Under the pieces are notes generated by a model, which worked only from the letters and a program-made list of their open reading frames with translations, was not told the DNA's origin and did not search any database. Shown in pieces: positions 1-13,455 of a DNA stretch of 64,000 nucleotides. Location: assembly GCA_963931925.1 (NCBI GenBank), contig OZ007581.1:27769312-27833311 (forward strand). The letters are read 5' to 3'. The stretch's first letter is position 1. Each line of letters starts with the position of its first letter. The DNA is from Onchidella celtica. Its lineage: Eukaryota; Mollusca; Gastropoda; Systellommatophora; Onchidiidae. The position numbers were made by a program, and so were the translations under genes.

Positions 1-2856
1 GTGTTGATTCAAATACAGGCGTTGCAATGCCATGAACCATTCTGGCTTGGATTGCTTTAATAATCTTTCGTGTGAAAGTTTGTAAGTATGTTATGTCTTA
101 ATCCATCGAAGGTGCTGCCATCATGTTTTATTTGTCCATAATGCTTTAAAAGAGTGGTTCTTCTGTTATTGTACAAAAGCCCTATCTGCAGCTCCCCGCC
201 CAAAGCCAACAGTTAAAGCTAAATGCAAGCCTGTGTCATTTTCCATACTGTAAAACTGTTTTACTTCTGACTTTATCATACATATTTCAATTTTCATCAT
301 AGAAACAGGCCTCCCAAGTCTCCCCGTTTTCTGGGGAGTCTCCCTATTTTTATGCTATAAGTAATAACCCCTCCCTCACGTTTCTTTGAAAACTTCTACT
401 TTTATTTCATTACCATAAATAGCTGTGTGCTATGTGAGACATTTTTTGCTTCAGCTGTTCTGTGAGGCCAGTTTGCAGGAGGGGGTTGCCCAAGGTACAT
501 GAATGTAAGAGTTTATAAATTTTATTCTGCCGGCTCTGCCAATCCCTTAAATTCAGGGGAGCTCATTGCCATGTGTTATTCATCATGCAGACCAATAGTA
601 TAATACAAGTAAATCAGTGTAACAGTAAACGGTGCACTGGTTGTTGCTTTTTTAAAGTTTTATTATTATTTGATGCTATTTTCATTTTTATTTCTCATCT
701 CTGAGCAATTTCCATAAAAATATCAGTAAAAATGCTTGTACAGCCACCAATTTCACCCGAGTTGGCATTGGGGTGGGTGTTACAATAGGGAGAAAGGACA
801 AAAAGACCACTCACGTGAAGGGAAAAGGCGTGGCCCTCATTTTGTTTTTTTCAACTAGTTTTCATGGGCCTGAGACATGGAACAAAGACAATCAGCACGA
901 GCAAGTCTATGATATAAAGGCATCAAAGTACTCACTCGGTCACCATCGATGAGCAATGTCACATAATGCTTGGCGTCACCATCATTGAAGTGATGTGAGC
1001 ATCTGGATCCCTTAGTTCCTTCCAGAGTCATGGGGGCACTCAACTAGTGAGCATTGCACCAACTGCCTCTATCTCTGGTGGTCATGGGCAAGGGCCTGGG
1101 TTGTGGCAAAGTTTGCCCCTGTCCATTCAGTAATATTGTTGTGTATTGTCGATACGAGTATAGGAGGCTGAAAAAGGGACGGAGATTTTGTAGACTCTGA
1201 TTAGTGGAAATTAAACTTACGGGTTTTGTTCAGGTGGTCAGTATTTGTTGTATCTACCAATTATCATTGTAAGAACATTAAAAGCATTTATTTGATTGAA
1301 GACCACGACGCACAGTGGAAACATTTTCTTTTTTTGACCCATGCATCTGCTGTAAATGCTGGTATTGTAAATGAAGTCGTCAAAATTTTAACATGAATCA
1401 ATAAATAAATCAAAATAATCCATTGTGCCACTGTATTTTCTTATAGTTTTATTTTAGCAATTCTTACAAACAGTAGATAAATTCCACTGATGTCTATACT
1501 GGGTATTTATCACTGTACTGTAGACAGTTTTTAACCGGTCAGTAGTGCTGGGTGAGAGTCCAAGTTTAGATTTGTATATCCAGTTAAATGAAGCAATCCA
1601 GTTCCTAGGATATAAGAGTGTGATTTGCTTCCGGCTTGCTTTTAGATATCTAAATCAGAAGTTCGGTCATAATGAAGCAGTTTGTCTTGCCGCCTTTACA
1701 ACACAAAAAAAAACAGCTTTCCATGGGACCCCCCTCCCCCCCAGATATTTAACTCTTAAATTAGGCATTTTACTCATGAAAAACATTTTGTACTCTCATG
1801 GAAAAAGATATTTAGCAATCATAGTTCAATCATACTGAACCAAAATCATTTTGGACAGAAGAAAGTGCCCTTGCTCTCACTCGGCCCATTGTTTTCATTA
1901 CCAATTTGAGACATTGGGTCATATGTTTGCATTTCCTGTGGCTTACAGGACACTCAGATTAGTGTGTATAGCATGTATTTCATCTCCATGCCCTTCTTTT
2001 TTATTGTTGATCCTTTTCTTTTCTGTCCTTTAAGTCACATGTTGGTCTAGAGCTTCACATTTCACAATGGTTCATGAAATCAATGTCTCGCAAATGGCGA
2101 GGTTCATGGTGAAACTCCAAGCCCTTATATCCCTTTACTTCCTTTACGATCTGTAGTATCTAAAGCAATAGCTCTCAAGGTGGGGCATAGCAATACTTTG
2201 GTGGGGGAGTAAGGACTTTTCATAGTGGTGATTTGAGGCTAAAACTGACTAAACTAATCCCTCAAATCAGACAAGGGTCAAGGCTCCCATTGAAGTAAGA
2301 ATCAAGTGAATAGAACTTCACATAAAATTTTCATTAAAACTTCTTTTGAATGTATATTATACTGATGTATAAATTTTTTTTTTAAAATCCATTTCTAAAT
2401 ACTGTATACATGTACATGTACTATCATTATTTTGGAAAAATTGAAGTGGGCTGTGGGACAAAAGCGGTTGAGAAACACTGGTCTATTGTATGTTTTGCAA
2501 TTTGCTGTGCTCAACTGAGATTCCTTCATATTTAATTTGAGCAATCATGTCTTTGTTTTAATATGTAACATTTCATTGAACATCATTGCATGGAGCTGTA
2601 TAAATATTTCCCATTGTGATGAAAATTTTTACTTAATTACATAAGTTATTCACTTTACATTATTTGTAGTTTCTTAGAATCAACTTCACATCAACATTGC
2701 CCATGTGTACTTTATTTCACATTCATACCAGGAAAGATGCTTTGAAAGATCTATGTCCTCAATTGAATTCAATATGTTTTTGAAAATTTTTGGAAAAAAA
2801 TGGCACAAAAAAATATACCAGCCTGTTCTCTTCCTGACAGTTGTGACAGAATTTGA
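1..2856. other. Non-coding AT-rich stretch
   Basis: No recognisable gene, RNA gene or transposon is seen here. The short open frames have no recognisable domain and no convincing splice context. It may be intron or intergenic DNA of a gene outside the window. Confidence 0.5.
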
Positions 2857-2858
2857 TT

Positions 2859-3060
2859 GTGAGTGGACCAGGCAAAATCGGGCTTAAGGTGAAATGTTTA
2901 TACATGTACTTCTATACAAAAAAATCTAAAAAAATATTTCTGAGACAATTTCAGACAAAATATTTTGATTGAATGCAGAAAAAATGGCTAATCTTTCTCC
3001 ATAGAAAATTGTTCCCCCCTTTGGGCTGGGTTTTCTCAGGAATTTGATCTTAACTCCCAT
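2859..3060 (-). mobile_element. MITE family A, truncated copy
   Basis: The sequence begins with a terminal inverted repeat reading GTGAGTGGACCAGG, then GGGCTTAAGGTGAAA. It continues with the same internal sequence (AAATATTT, ATGCAGAAAAA, GGCTAATCTTTC) as the copies at 11875-12115 and 18124-18362, but in the opposite orientation. The far end loses the inverted repeat. It is a non-autonomous element with no coding capacity. Confidence 0.65.
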
Positions 3061-5989
3061 GTTCTTACCACTTTTGTATTGGCACCATATATCATAGTTT
3101 CCTGTGGAGCCTAGTGCTTGTTCATAGAGTTTGTTGGTCCAAAACGTTTGTTCAGTATCAATCATACTTTTTTAGAATGACAATATATAAAATTAAATGT
3201 CTTTTATGATGTTGTTGTTTTTTTTAATTAAATTGTCTGCATACTAATCAGATTATTGTCTGGATTTTCTAGGACATGATTCCAATGAGGTAAATGGAGG
3301 AAAGGACAGTTCTGTCTGACAAATTGGATGTTAAGTTATAATAATATACAGTTTATTCAGCAATGAAGTTAATACTTTGTTAAGTGAAAGGAAAATAGAG
3401 ACATTTCATCTGTGCTGAAATATTTTTTGTTAACACGAACATCAAATGCATGTTCTGTTCATATTTGTTATACTCCAATTGTTATCATGTCCTTATTCAA
3501 AGCCATCATAGTGTATACATTATCATTTATCGTTTTGAATACAAAAGTAAATGAGATGTTGAACATTTAAATGAGTGTTCTCGTACAAACATTTTACTGC
3601 TTTTCTACATTACAGCTGCTTGAATGAAACATTTAACATTCCCTCCACAAGGCCAAGCTATACTATATTATGCATTGTGGTTTCCACTTCTGATCATTTC
3701 TAGCTGCATATGGTTTGGTTTTTGGCTGTAGTTTCATAGGTTGTGCTTTTTATCTCCAACTCATTTCATTTTCATATTCACTTATTCTAAAGAATACTTT
3801 GAAAGATGTTCTTACATGAATCCAATACTATTTGAGTTGTTTGAGGAAAAGTGAAACAACTATTTAAATATTCTAATTCTTTGTCGAAACTTCATGAGAG
3901 GCGTCACCCCATAAATACTTCATCTAACCAGAACCCCAAGCTGGATTCAGATATACCTGATAATCTGCAAGGAGTTCACAAACAGTATCACAAGCTCTCA
4001 TAGGCTGATTTTGAATTTGATCTATGAGTATTTAAACGTGATGATGTGGACTGATATTTGGAAATCAAGCTTTGCTATAGTCTTGTGCTAAACGTGGTTC
4101 CTTTTTCACCTGACTCTTAAACAGTACCATTTCTTATGGAACCAGCAGACTTCTCATCACTACTATGCAGGGGATTTTTCTGTATACATCAAAGATGGTA
4201 ATTTGTATCAATACTTGGCCATTCTCAGCCATTATACAGTATCATCACCATTCCTTGAGACCGTAGAAACTCAAAAATTCGAAAAATTGATTTTTACCTA
4301 CATTCAACTATGTACAAAGCAGCATCGAATTGTCTCGGTTGTAGACTCCTAAGCCAAAAAATAATCGAATGGTAAACTTTCAAAAATTGATCGTAGCGCT
4401 AAAATGAAACAGTTTTTTGCTTCTCCTGAAAAGTAGCCAAAACCAATTACTATAGTTTTTGGGAACGTTACCGACATAATCTATAACTATAAATATTTCT
4501 CATGTGTTTCAAAGTTTCATTCTCAGAAGAGTTGCATGGTCTTAAAAAAAAGTAAGACTGTTCTTGGAGATGTTATATTGATCATTAACTCCGTTCTGGT
4601 AGATATAGGTGAATTTTATTAATTTTTTTTTTTGGCGATGTGGTTAGCAGAATATATTGTGACTCTGAAATCAAATTAGGATGCCCTCTGAGAAATGTAC
4701 TTGGCCCTTGGCATCATCTCTCATTTTCAATACTTACATCACCTGTATCTTCCTGTGAGCTGAGATTACTTCCGTATGTGGTGAATTGTCTGCTCTCTCT
4801 TTTTACTGCCTTTGTTTTTGCTAGACCTTGCCCATCTTTTACATCCTGATGTAACATATTTGATCACTAAAAATAAACCACATTATGCATTTACTTGGCA
4901 TTTTCTTTTCTTTACAATATTAAGATAAGATAAGAGATAACTTTAGTATCCTGTTGCCAGGAAAATTTGTTGTCACAGCATCAGTCCAGCAGTAAATACA
5001 GTATCTAAGATCTACAGGTCTTTAATGCATACCTCACACATGCGCATGGCTCACACAACATTACCAGCCCACTAAGAACATTACTCACACACACACACAT
5101 TGTCAGAACATTCCATTAGGAAAACTAACAACAGCATACGACATCAGGAAACACTACTGCTTCGAATTGTGGATGGCAAAAAAGATTGTCTATAGCGCTC
5201 GCTGTTTATTTTTAAATACAGTATTCGTCCACTTCTTTGGGATTGGACTATCTGATGGGACAAAGGATGGGAGCAATCCTTTAGAATTGATTTTAGTTTC
5301 TGTTTGCAGGAATGCATAAATAACTCATCAAAGTCCATATATTCACTGTTAGTTAAAACTTACAAATAATTTCTTGTAATATTAGATCTAGTAATTGCAT
5401 GACAGTTGACACAGGCCACATTCCTTATTTTGAAAATCATTCTTTCTCCCATCCTTTTTTATTGCCTCCTTTTTTCTTTCTTGCTGTCTCTCATTCATAA
5501 TTCTTTCTCTCTATTTTTGCCCCTTTGTTTCCTTTTTCTTTTATTGAAAATATCATATTGCCTATTCCCTGTCTTTCTATCTTTCATTTCAAATGTTCAT
5601 TTTCTGCCTACCGTTTTAATATGGAATTTTTTCCTGCCCAGAAAGAAGAGCATCAGAAAATACAACACAAAATAAACAGCAAAAAAACACATAGAAAATA
5701 TCTTATCTCAACTATTTTATTGTATTGTATTTGATTAAAAATGCAAATCAGCCAGGTGTAAATCATAGTAATTATGTAGGTGTATAAACAATGCATCATT
5801 TCATGTAAAACACAAATTGTTTTCATCACAATGGGCAAGGCAATGCAATGCCTAGATGGATGTGAACTAAATCTAAAAATAACCCTACCCAGAATTACCA
5901 GTACTGTGATTGTCGTGATAATTATTTTTGCTTACATTAAGAAAAAAAAAAATCTTTACCATGTCTGTCACTACTCAGTTGCAGCATTT
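3061..5989. other. Non-coding AT-rich stretch
   Basis: No gene is recognised. It contains a short (CA)n run near 5088 and a pyrimidine-rich stretch around 5440-5600 whose small open frames are low-complexity. Confidence 0.5.
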
Positions 5990-6575
5990 GGGGGCTGTCC
6001 GTAAAGTATGTACTGCCTGGGGAATTGTGAGAATCTTTAATGGGCAATAGATTCAACTTCATAAATAACCACGGTTTGAAAAGGTTAATTAGACTGATGT
6101 CTTTACTTTGTGTTTTCTGTTTTCATGCTGGTCAAATGTTTAGACGGTACCATTTTAGTTCTAGGTCATGTAAACTCTGATGAAATATTGCATTGATTAG
6201 AAGGGGAGGGATTGACTCCAGCATACAAAAGGTGTACACGAGGGGGGGGGGGGGGGGATCTAGGGGGCTTATGTACACTTTTTCAACTATGCTAATAAAT
6301 GAAAAAGCTTGGTTCTATTTACTTTTTGTCCACGAATTAAGCTGTTAGATTATCTTTGTTAAATTGCCTGTGATGAATCAGGCAAATAGTTTCCAGCAAA
6401 ATGCCATTTAAAGAAAGTTTTCAAACATCAAAGTGTTATCATTGATATTCAATATTCTAATTGCTGTACGCTCTTTGAAGGGGGGGGGGGGGGGGCAAGC
6501 ATCTGAAAAGCATACATGTGGGAAGAAGGTGAAAAATTGCCAGAACTGAGCGTACATACTTCATGGATGCCCCCC
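5990..6575. mobile_element. MITE with GGGGGC termini
   Basis: The left end reads GGGGGCTGTCCGTAAAGTATG and the right end, reverse-complemented, reads GGGGGGCATCCATGAAGTATG, so the ends are imperfect inverted repeats of about 25 bp. The interior carries two long G homopolymers (6242-6258 and 6481-6496) and no coding region. A related end, inverted, occurs near 47843-47863. Target duplication is not clear. Confidence 0.5.
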
Positions 6576-6721
6576 TCTTTACCAAACTTTGTCCAACTTC
6601 CCGGTTCAAACTCACGGATGGAACGACAGCAAAAAAAAACCCTGAAATTTCCTCATATGGTCAGAATAAGGTTAAGAGCGGAGAATCCAGGGGGGTGCCT
6701 AAGAGCCCCTTCCACTCGGCA

Positions 6722-6917
6722 GCCTTCTTTTCCTGTCATTTGGTGACTTATGCCATTATGATTGTTTTGGATTACATGTATTACATTTCCTACTGGACCA
6801 CTACTTCTTCTACATTATAATGTTATCTGATAGCCCTCATGCTGAGCATCGCAATGAACTGTCAGTTGCCTTTTGGCACAAGTCTGACATATGCCATTAT
6901 CATAGAGCAGTGACGAT
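6722..6917 (+). mobile_element. MITE family F, partial copy
   Basis: It shares CTTTTCCTGTCATTTGGTGA, TGATAGCCCTCA and the right terminus GCAGTGACGAT with the fuller copies at 11313-11542 and 53431-53692. The left inverted repeat is absent. Confidence 0.6.
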
Positions 6918-7149
6918 GTACAAGTATAAGGCTAAACTGAGCCATTTCTGGCACTCTCATTCTACATTTGAAATTTTCTCCTAACCACAAAATGTCAGAA
7001 TCCAGACACTGTCGGAACTGGGTCCATCCCTGCAAACCACATCCTTTCATAATTAAAACATATACAGAAATTTATCAGACTTTTTCTTCATCAAAACACC
7101 AATTCACATTCTCTTTATTTTATTTTATACTGCCTACTATGTAAGCTCA

Positions 7150-7466
7150 GCGTGGTATCACACGAAGTCCAGAATGTTACAGCCACTTCCTGCCAGCAAA
7201 ATATACATCGAAGAAATAATGGCAGAAGCTGATAGTGTCTGACCTGGCTTAGTTAGTGTGACAGGTCTTCCCAGATTTACTAAGAAAATATAAGAATTAT
7301 GGTGTGCACTTCTCGTCTGCCAGCAGCCGACTGTGCCGTTCTGGGCTTAGTATGAAACTTGATAGGGTTTTCCCCCATTTACTTAGAAATATAGGAAATT
7401 AGGGTGTGCACTTCTTGTCTGCCAATAGCTGAATGTATTTGTTCTGAGCTTTGTATGATATCCCCC
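7150..7466. mobile_element. MITE family E, composite copy
   Basis: Both ends carry a GGTATCA-type inverted repeat, the right one as GAGCTTTGTATGATATCCCCC. The segment with TGTGCACTTCT.GTCTGCCA appears twice inside it (about 7300-7340 and 7402-7440), so part of the element was duplicated. It is related to the copies at 40811-41022 and 44600-44832. Confidence 0.6.
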
Positions 7467-7654
7467 ATACAAGAGAATGGTAACCAGTGTTAACTATTGC
7501 ACAGCAGCTCTATAACATACAATTGTATTACTGTAATTATGGGACTCGGAGAGTTCAATATTATAAGGGTCATATAGACATTGTATGCCAGTTCAAATCT
7601 TTGCACAGTGTACTGCACCTGCAGACTCTCTACTCTACTTTCTGTAAGCCTGCA

Positions 7655-7757
7655 ATGGATCCAGGCCCTAATGACTTACTGTTCTCGTTACAACATAATA
7701 AGCAGCAAATGAAATACAAAGAATTAAGGCATGCACAGCTACAATCTCAATATCAAG
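7655..7757 (+). CDS. Candidate exon of unknown gene
   Basis: An ATG opens 34 codons plus one base, reading MDPGPNDLL then a polar, Gln-rich stretch ending QSQYQ. It stops at a plausible splice donor (CAAG|GTAGGA). A possible acceptor (CTTTCTGTAAG) lies just upstream, so it could instead be an internal exon. The composition is unlike the surrounding AT-rich DNA, but I do not recognise the protein and found no partner exon. It may be a chance open frame. Confidence 0.15.
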
Positions 7758-7819
7758 GTAGGATAAAGCACTTTTGTAATACATGTACGAGGACCTGGAG
7801 GCCAAACTTACAAATTTAA

Positions 7820-10350
7820 GAAATTCTGAATAATCCTCAATTCATAAAATCACACCAGGCAATTCAACAGAAAAGGAAAAAAAAAGGATATATATATATA
7901 AATGTATATTTATAAAAACAATAACACAAACCATAAACACATACAGCCATATCGTTCTTTGAGGTGAGGATCTCTATCTGATAAAATGATGAGACGGCGG
8001 ATATTATCACATCATCTGCACTTTCTAATCTATAATGTAAAATATCTTTACAGCTCAAAACTATAGGTCTGCGTATATATTCTCAATAAAGAATAAAATT
8101 GTAAACATAATGAAAAAAACATGTATAAAAAAAAAGGGAAAAAGAAAACAAATAACAAAATTAACCTGCTGGATTAATAGAAAGCCAAATCAATCACAGA
8201 ACTTGCACCTTTCAACAATTTGTTGCTCAACTTTCAAAGACCAGACAGGTAAATTTTGACGGCCAGCCTAGCACACAAGAAAGTGGACAATCTGAAAGAC
8301 CAGGTAAACTTCACAAGATACAGTGAAAGGTCAATTGTAAGCTAAGGAGCACAGCAGCAGTTTAGAATATCCAGACGGATAATTATGCCGAATAAAAATT
8401 ACAAAACTAAAAATCTAATCATATATATCCATTTGTTAAATTCACAACTGTAATAAGAAAAAAAAAAAAGAACTGATGTTATTCTTTTATTCATTTCAAT
8501 CCAATCACTGCCTGATTCCATTTACTTCCGTTGAATGGGGATTCATTTGATTCCTAATCTCTAATTGAAGATCAGCCTTATGCTATTTTACAAGTATGCC
8601 CCTCATTCTTTCCAGGGTCACTGTCAAGGCACCACAGTCCGATTACAAAGCCAAATAGGGAAAACACTGTGCTGTGTTCTCTGTTCAGCTATGGCTCATG
8701 ATGTGAACAGGCAAATCTTTTTCTCAAGAAACTAAATAACAGCAGGATTTCACCACATCATTTCATTCTTTTTCTTTCACTCTCTTCCAGTTCACGCCTG
8801 GCCACATCAATAATATAAAGGCAGCTAAGTAGGGATGAAATTATATTATATCAGCACATATAAAACTGTCCCCTCGGGACTTTCTAGCTCAAAGACGAAA
8901 CACTGATTAGAGAAAATTTACAAACAGAACAAAATAACGCAGTCTGATTTCACATGACAGCATTTGTAGCACAACACAAGCCAGCAAAAAAATATATGAC
9001 AAATATGTAATGTCCTTGTACATAATAACATAAACAGCACAAAACTATACAGAATACTTCAAGGACTGCTAAACACAGGCATCTGACTAAAACTATTATT
9101 AAGAATATCTGAATACTAAATGAGATACCCTGCCATTCCCACGGATAAATCTGCGCTCCCACCCTTCTGTCTCCTCGCTGATACAAACAATTCCCCATAA
9201 TAATCCACCATTTTCTCATGCGTGACACTGCTCTATGCACCAACTGAATGCTTGCCAAATACAGTGCCCCGGAGCAGTAAGCTTATCAAAAGGAGTACAA
9301 AAAGGGGTCACTGTATTCCACATTTTCACAACTTTCTTGTAAAAATTGCCTGAAACCTGAATAAACACACTAGGTCCATACAAAAGCAATTGGGATTAGA
9401 TTTGTTACACCTATGAAAATTAATTTTACAATTTTTGAAACTGTGATTCAGGCTTCAGCGTGAACAAAAATGTGACCAAATGGCACCTCCATGAAATACT
9501 CCCGCATAATACGACGCCTTTCTCCTTGCAGTGTTTGTACACTGTCTTTATGTAGAAAATGAAATCCTACTTTAAATCTTATAACAATGAATAATTCAGT
9601 TTCAGTGTGAAATGTTCAGAGATATAATAAATTCAAACACAACCCACATGGTAGCATTTCCTGTATTTACCCAAAAGAAATGCTAAATATTATATACAGT
9701 GACCGATGTCAATAAAATCTTTGAAAATATCTACAATAACTGCCTAGGAAAGAAAAATATAACTTCCTGTTGTTGTTTTGTTTTTTCAAAATTATGATGC
9801 AAAAGCAGTGGCTGCATATGAGATCAAAATACAGTATAATCTGAGAACTTGTGAGGTGTGATATTTCATTCTCAGTCATAAGTGAATCAAGACATATGAA
9901 ATTGCCTCAACCATAACCCACTCTAAATGACATCCTCTTTTGATTGTCACCATCATAAAACAATAGCCTAAGTCATTTTTTCACATTATAAATGTCCAAG
10001 GCAAAATAGTATTTGTTTATTTTGTATCCTGAATATCATGAAGGTTTGTATTGTGCCTTCAAACTCCAGCTTTGAGATGAACACACAGAAGATCATTTTG
10101 GCCCTCCGCAATTCGCCTCAACAAGACATTATAGCTAAATGTGTCCTATATTTCACTCCGCTTCCCTACCAGGTCACTTTATGTATGCCTGTTACTGAGT
10201 TTATTGAGACAAAAATTTGGCAAAAAGAACTCGCAGCTAAGTAGACATATTTTATTTAGATTCTGCATATTTCATATGCAAATCTTTTATTGTTCGATTG
10301 TTTTATCTGTTCAATTTTCCAATTTTTTTCTAGTGTTGTTTTTTTTCTTT
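7820..10350. other. Non-coding AT-rich stretch
   Basis: No gene is recognised. The 102-codon open frame at 9258-8950 on the minus strand is hydrophobic but matches no family I know. A short segment near 8636-8700 resembles sequence at 13005-13110 and 20640-20755 and may be a worn repeat. Confidence 0.45.
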
Positions 10351-10361
10351 TTTTTTTTCCC

Positions 10362-10660
10362 TTGAAGAAGGCTGCTGCCGAAATATCGGCCATTTTCTGT
10401 CTTCTCTTTTAGTTTGTGTTTCATTGTATCGTTTGGGTATTATTTCTTATGCAAGGCTTTGCTACATACAACTTTTTCTTTTTGCCACATTTTGACTTTG
10501 CATGTAGCCTTGCTGCGACCCCACAGTTTTTCTGTGATTTTTATAATATTTCGTGAGTTCATTAAGTTGTGGTATGTAATGATGCCTAAGATATGTATGT
10601 ATGTAATGTATGTGCTCTGTGAAAGTGAATTTCCCCCATGAGATAATAAAGTGACTCTTA
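10362..10660 (+). repeat. Possible retroelement 3' end
   Basis: The segment opens with GAAGAAGGCTGCTGCCGAAA, which resembles the hammerhead-ribozyme-like core common in Penelope-like elements of aquatic animals (known pattern: CTGATGA, stem, GAAA). It ends with AATAAAGTGACTCTTA, a retroelement-like tail. The inner motif GCTGCGACCCCACAG recurs in similar form near 11136 and 30049. The assignment is tentative and the copy, if real, is an old fragment. Confidence 0.25.
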
Positions 10661-11312
10661 CCTTATTTCTTATCTCTCTATATTACTTTCACACAAGTCA
10701 CAAAATTCAGAAATCAATCAATAACATTTTTTCAGGCTTTCTTATAAAGTCATAAGAATGACTTAGGCAAATGTGTTATGACTATGATGTTAAGACAAAA
10801 ATCATTCTCAGGTTTCCCCATGGAATTATAAAATGATGTAAACTTGATGAAACTTTCACTCCTTTTGTGCTTTTGATTTGATTTCCCACCTACCTTTCCT
10901 TGGACTGAACATTAGCATAACTGATTGTCATTTGATGGTTTGTATGAAGGAAGTACATTGTTATGAGTTATATACAAGTCTAGAGCACAATAATCTGACT
11001 GATGAGTGGATGGAGATGCCATCTTTTCACTCTAACAAAGCTGAATTTAGAATAAGGACTGCATCTTCATGCAATCTTATGACGCTGTGTCCTTATACAT
11101 TATGCAAGAAAGAATACATTTTGAACTAGCTTCAAGCCTTGCCGTGAACCCACAGATTTTCTGTTTCTTTTCTATTATTTTGTCAAGGGTAACAAAGGTA
11201 CCAAATATTTCAATTTTTGATCAAAGTGGAGTTCTGATAGCGCAGCCCTTGCGGTAAAAATCCAGTTAGCACCTGATCATGCCACTAGTGATACTGTGGC
11301 ATTTTTTCCAAA

Positions 11313-11542
11313 TCGTCACTGCTCTACGCTATAGGTATAAGTCATATTTGACACTTTTCACATGATAAGAAAACACTGTTTCTTTTCCTGTCATTTGGTG
11401 ACATGTGCCATTATGATTCTATTGGCGTATTTCTTTTTTCTATAATATTATCTGATAGCCCTCAGGCTCAGGAATGCAACGAATAGTCAGTTGCCTTTTG
11501 GCACAAGTCTGACATAATGCCATCATCGTAGATCAGTGACAG
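11313..11542 (+). mobile_element. MITE family F
   Basis: The ends are inverted repeats (CGTCACTGCTC and GATCAGTGACAG). The interior contains CTTTTCCTGTCATTTGGTGA and CCTTTTGGCACAAGTCTGAC. This copy holds a single TATAATATTA segment at 11441-11450. It therefore serves as the unoccupied equivalent of the site filled by another transposon at 62730-63057. Confidence 0.65.
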
Positions 11543-11874
11543 TATTTCAAAGTCACCTTTCAGCAACAGCATGCCTGAAATGAATTTATTTTGCGTTCAT
11601 CCACTGAATGATATGAATTCTAAAGCTGGAATGTCTAGATCTTTCTGAGCATAGAGCACACAAATAAAACCATGTCCATAGACTGTGCTCTTAATAGGGA
11701 TATTATTTTGTTGACACATCAAAAATATCTCCCCTGAAGATGGACAAAAAGAAGCCATGAATGGATGGCTTAAACTATAATGAAGTTCCATGAAACTGGT
11801 AGAAGACATGGTATTCTCTTTTAAATTCATGATTGATTTTGTTACAGTGTAAACATGCCAATAGTGAGCTTTTA

Positions 11875-12115
11875 TGTGAGTGGATCTGGTGGAATTAGGC
11901 TTAAGGTGAAAGACTAAATTCCTGAGAAAATCCATCCAAAGGAGGAAAATTTTCTATGGAAATTGAGATTTACTTTTAAAATGAAAGATTAGCCATTTTT
12001 ATGCCTTTTTGTAAAAATATTTTGCTTCAAATTGTCTTAGAAATATTTTATTTTGATTTTTTTAAAGAGGTGTCAAAATTTCACCTTAAGCCCAATTTCT
12101 CCAGATCCACTCATA
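11875..12115 (+). mobile_element. MITE family A, near-complete copy
   Basis: The terminal inverted repeats are about 35 bp: GTGAGTGGATCTGG then GGCTTAAGGTGAAA at the left, TTTCACCTTAAGCCC then CCAGATCCACTCA at the right. The outermost bases are consistent with a TA target duplication, as in Tc1/mariner-type MITEs, but this is not certain. No coding capacity. Confidence 0.75.
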
Positions 12116-12215
12116 TGTTGCCTTTTCAAATCTCATCCTGATTTTATGAAAATCCATGTGTTTGCTAACTGTATGAATGGTGATCTCTTTAGGCTATGGA
12201 AATTGGTCCTTATAA

Positions 12216-12661
12216 TTAACCCTCTACAACCCACATGCGGATTTCCATCGTGAAAAATTCTGAATCTTGCAAAAATGTTCGAAGGCTATGTGGAAACTAT
12301 CATAACGGTTTTAATCAGTTTTTCTTGACAAACAAAAAACTGAATTGCTGTCTTCATCAGACTTAGTAGTTACAATATTTTAAAAACATTATTTAAACTT
12401 TACTTTTCAGAATTTGACCCCCCATCTATAACACAACCTGCGGGCTGTAAGAGACCACAAGCATGTCAAATATCTCATTTGTTTAATAAGTCAAGTTATG
12501 ACAGTTTGCCATTTGGCCCTCAAATTGAAAGCAATATATAAATAGTTACATAGTTACCACCAAAATTTATTTGTGGATAAATTAGAAAGTGTTCCACAGA
12601 CAGAAAATTGCGTAGTGAGTGAAAAGTTTCAAATGGAGAACACTAGGAAGTAGAGGGTTAA
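12216..12661. mobile_element. piggyBac-like MITE 1
   Basis: The element 12220-12657 is bounded by TTAA on both sides. It begins CCCTCTACAACCCAC and ends GGAAGTAGAGGG. TTAA target duplications with CCC/GGG termini are the hallmark of piggyBac elements. The interior has no transposase. Interior segments (TCAGACTTAG..GTTACAATATTTT; AAATATCTCA) recur at 14700-15060 and, inverted, near 55450-55640. Confidence 0.7.
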
Positions 12662-13455
12662 ATGAAATCAGAGAGGTTAGATCTGATACAAAACACAAAC
12701 TTTATGCTGCCACACATTTGTCCACAGTATAAGGAACACCTTACAATATATGTACTCTTTTCAGTACAAATTCACTACCATGTAAATAACTCAAATAAGG
12801 GAAATAAAAAACAATAATTCATATATGAAGATGTATCACAATGGTAACCTTAACTTTTAGCAAAACAAAATATGAGACGACCAAGAATACTGTTGTAAGT
12901 TGTTTTTCGACTAGTTCTGGGCAGACATATTTAATTCTTCCCATACGACCAATGGTCATCTCATTGGTCAGCTGTAGAAACCTCGTTAAACTAGCCTTTC
13001 TGGCACTTGTTATGGGGCCAAATAGAGAAAATACTGAGTTGTGTTCACTGCCCAGCTATAGCTTTCTATGTAAAATACTAACAATCCCCAAGCAATAGCC
13101 TTTGAGTTTGAGTTTCATTTTAAGGAGGTTCCAACAACGTATACGATCATTTGATAAACAAAACACAAAAACAGACTTTATCTATTGACCTAACCTGAGA
13201 CACAGGATACCAAGATAAGTCAACAGGCCAGTGTATCAATGATGTCAACAAAATGCTCATCATCCCTTCATGATAGAAAGAATATTTTCACAGTTTGCCA
13301 ACATGTAACCAGTACTGAGAGAAGGAATGGTTCATCTCTGTACTCTACCATTTCCAAGATGATACGACACTACAAATTATATTACAGTATATACTTTTCA
13401 AAAAAAAAGTATCAAGTTACATCAGTGCTCTCTTATGTTGATGAGATGATCAAGG

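Noticed and set aside
11597-11935. 112-codon minus-strand frame
   Set aside because: It ends inside MITE family A and has no family signature.
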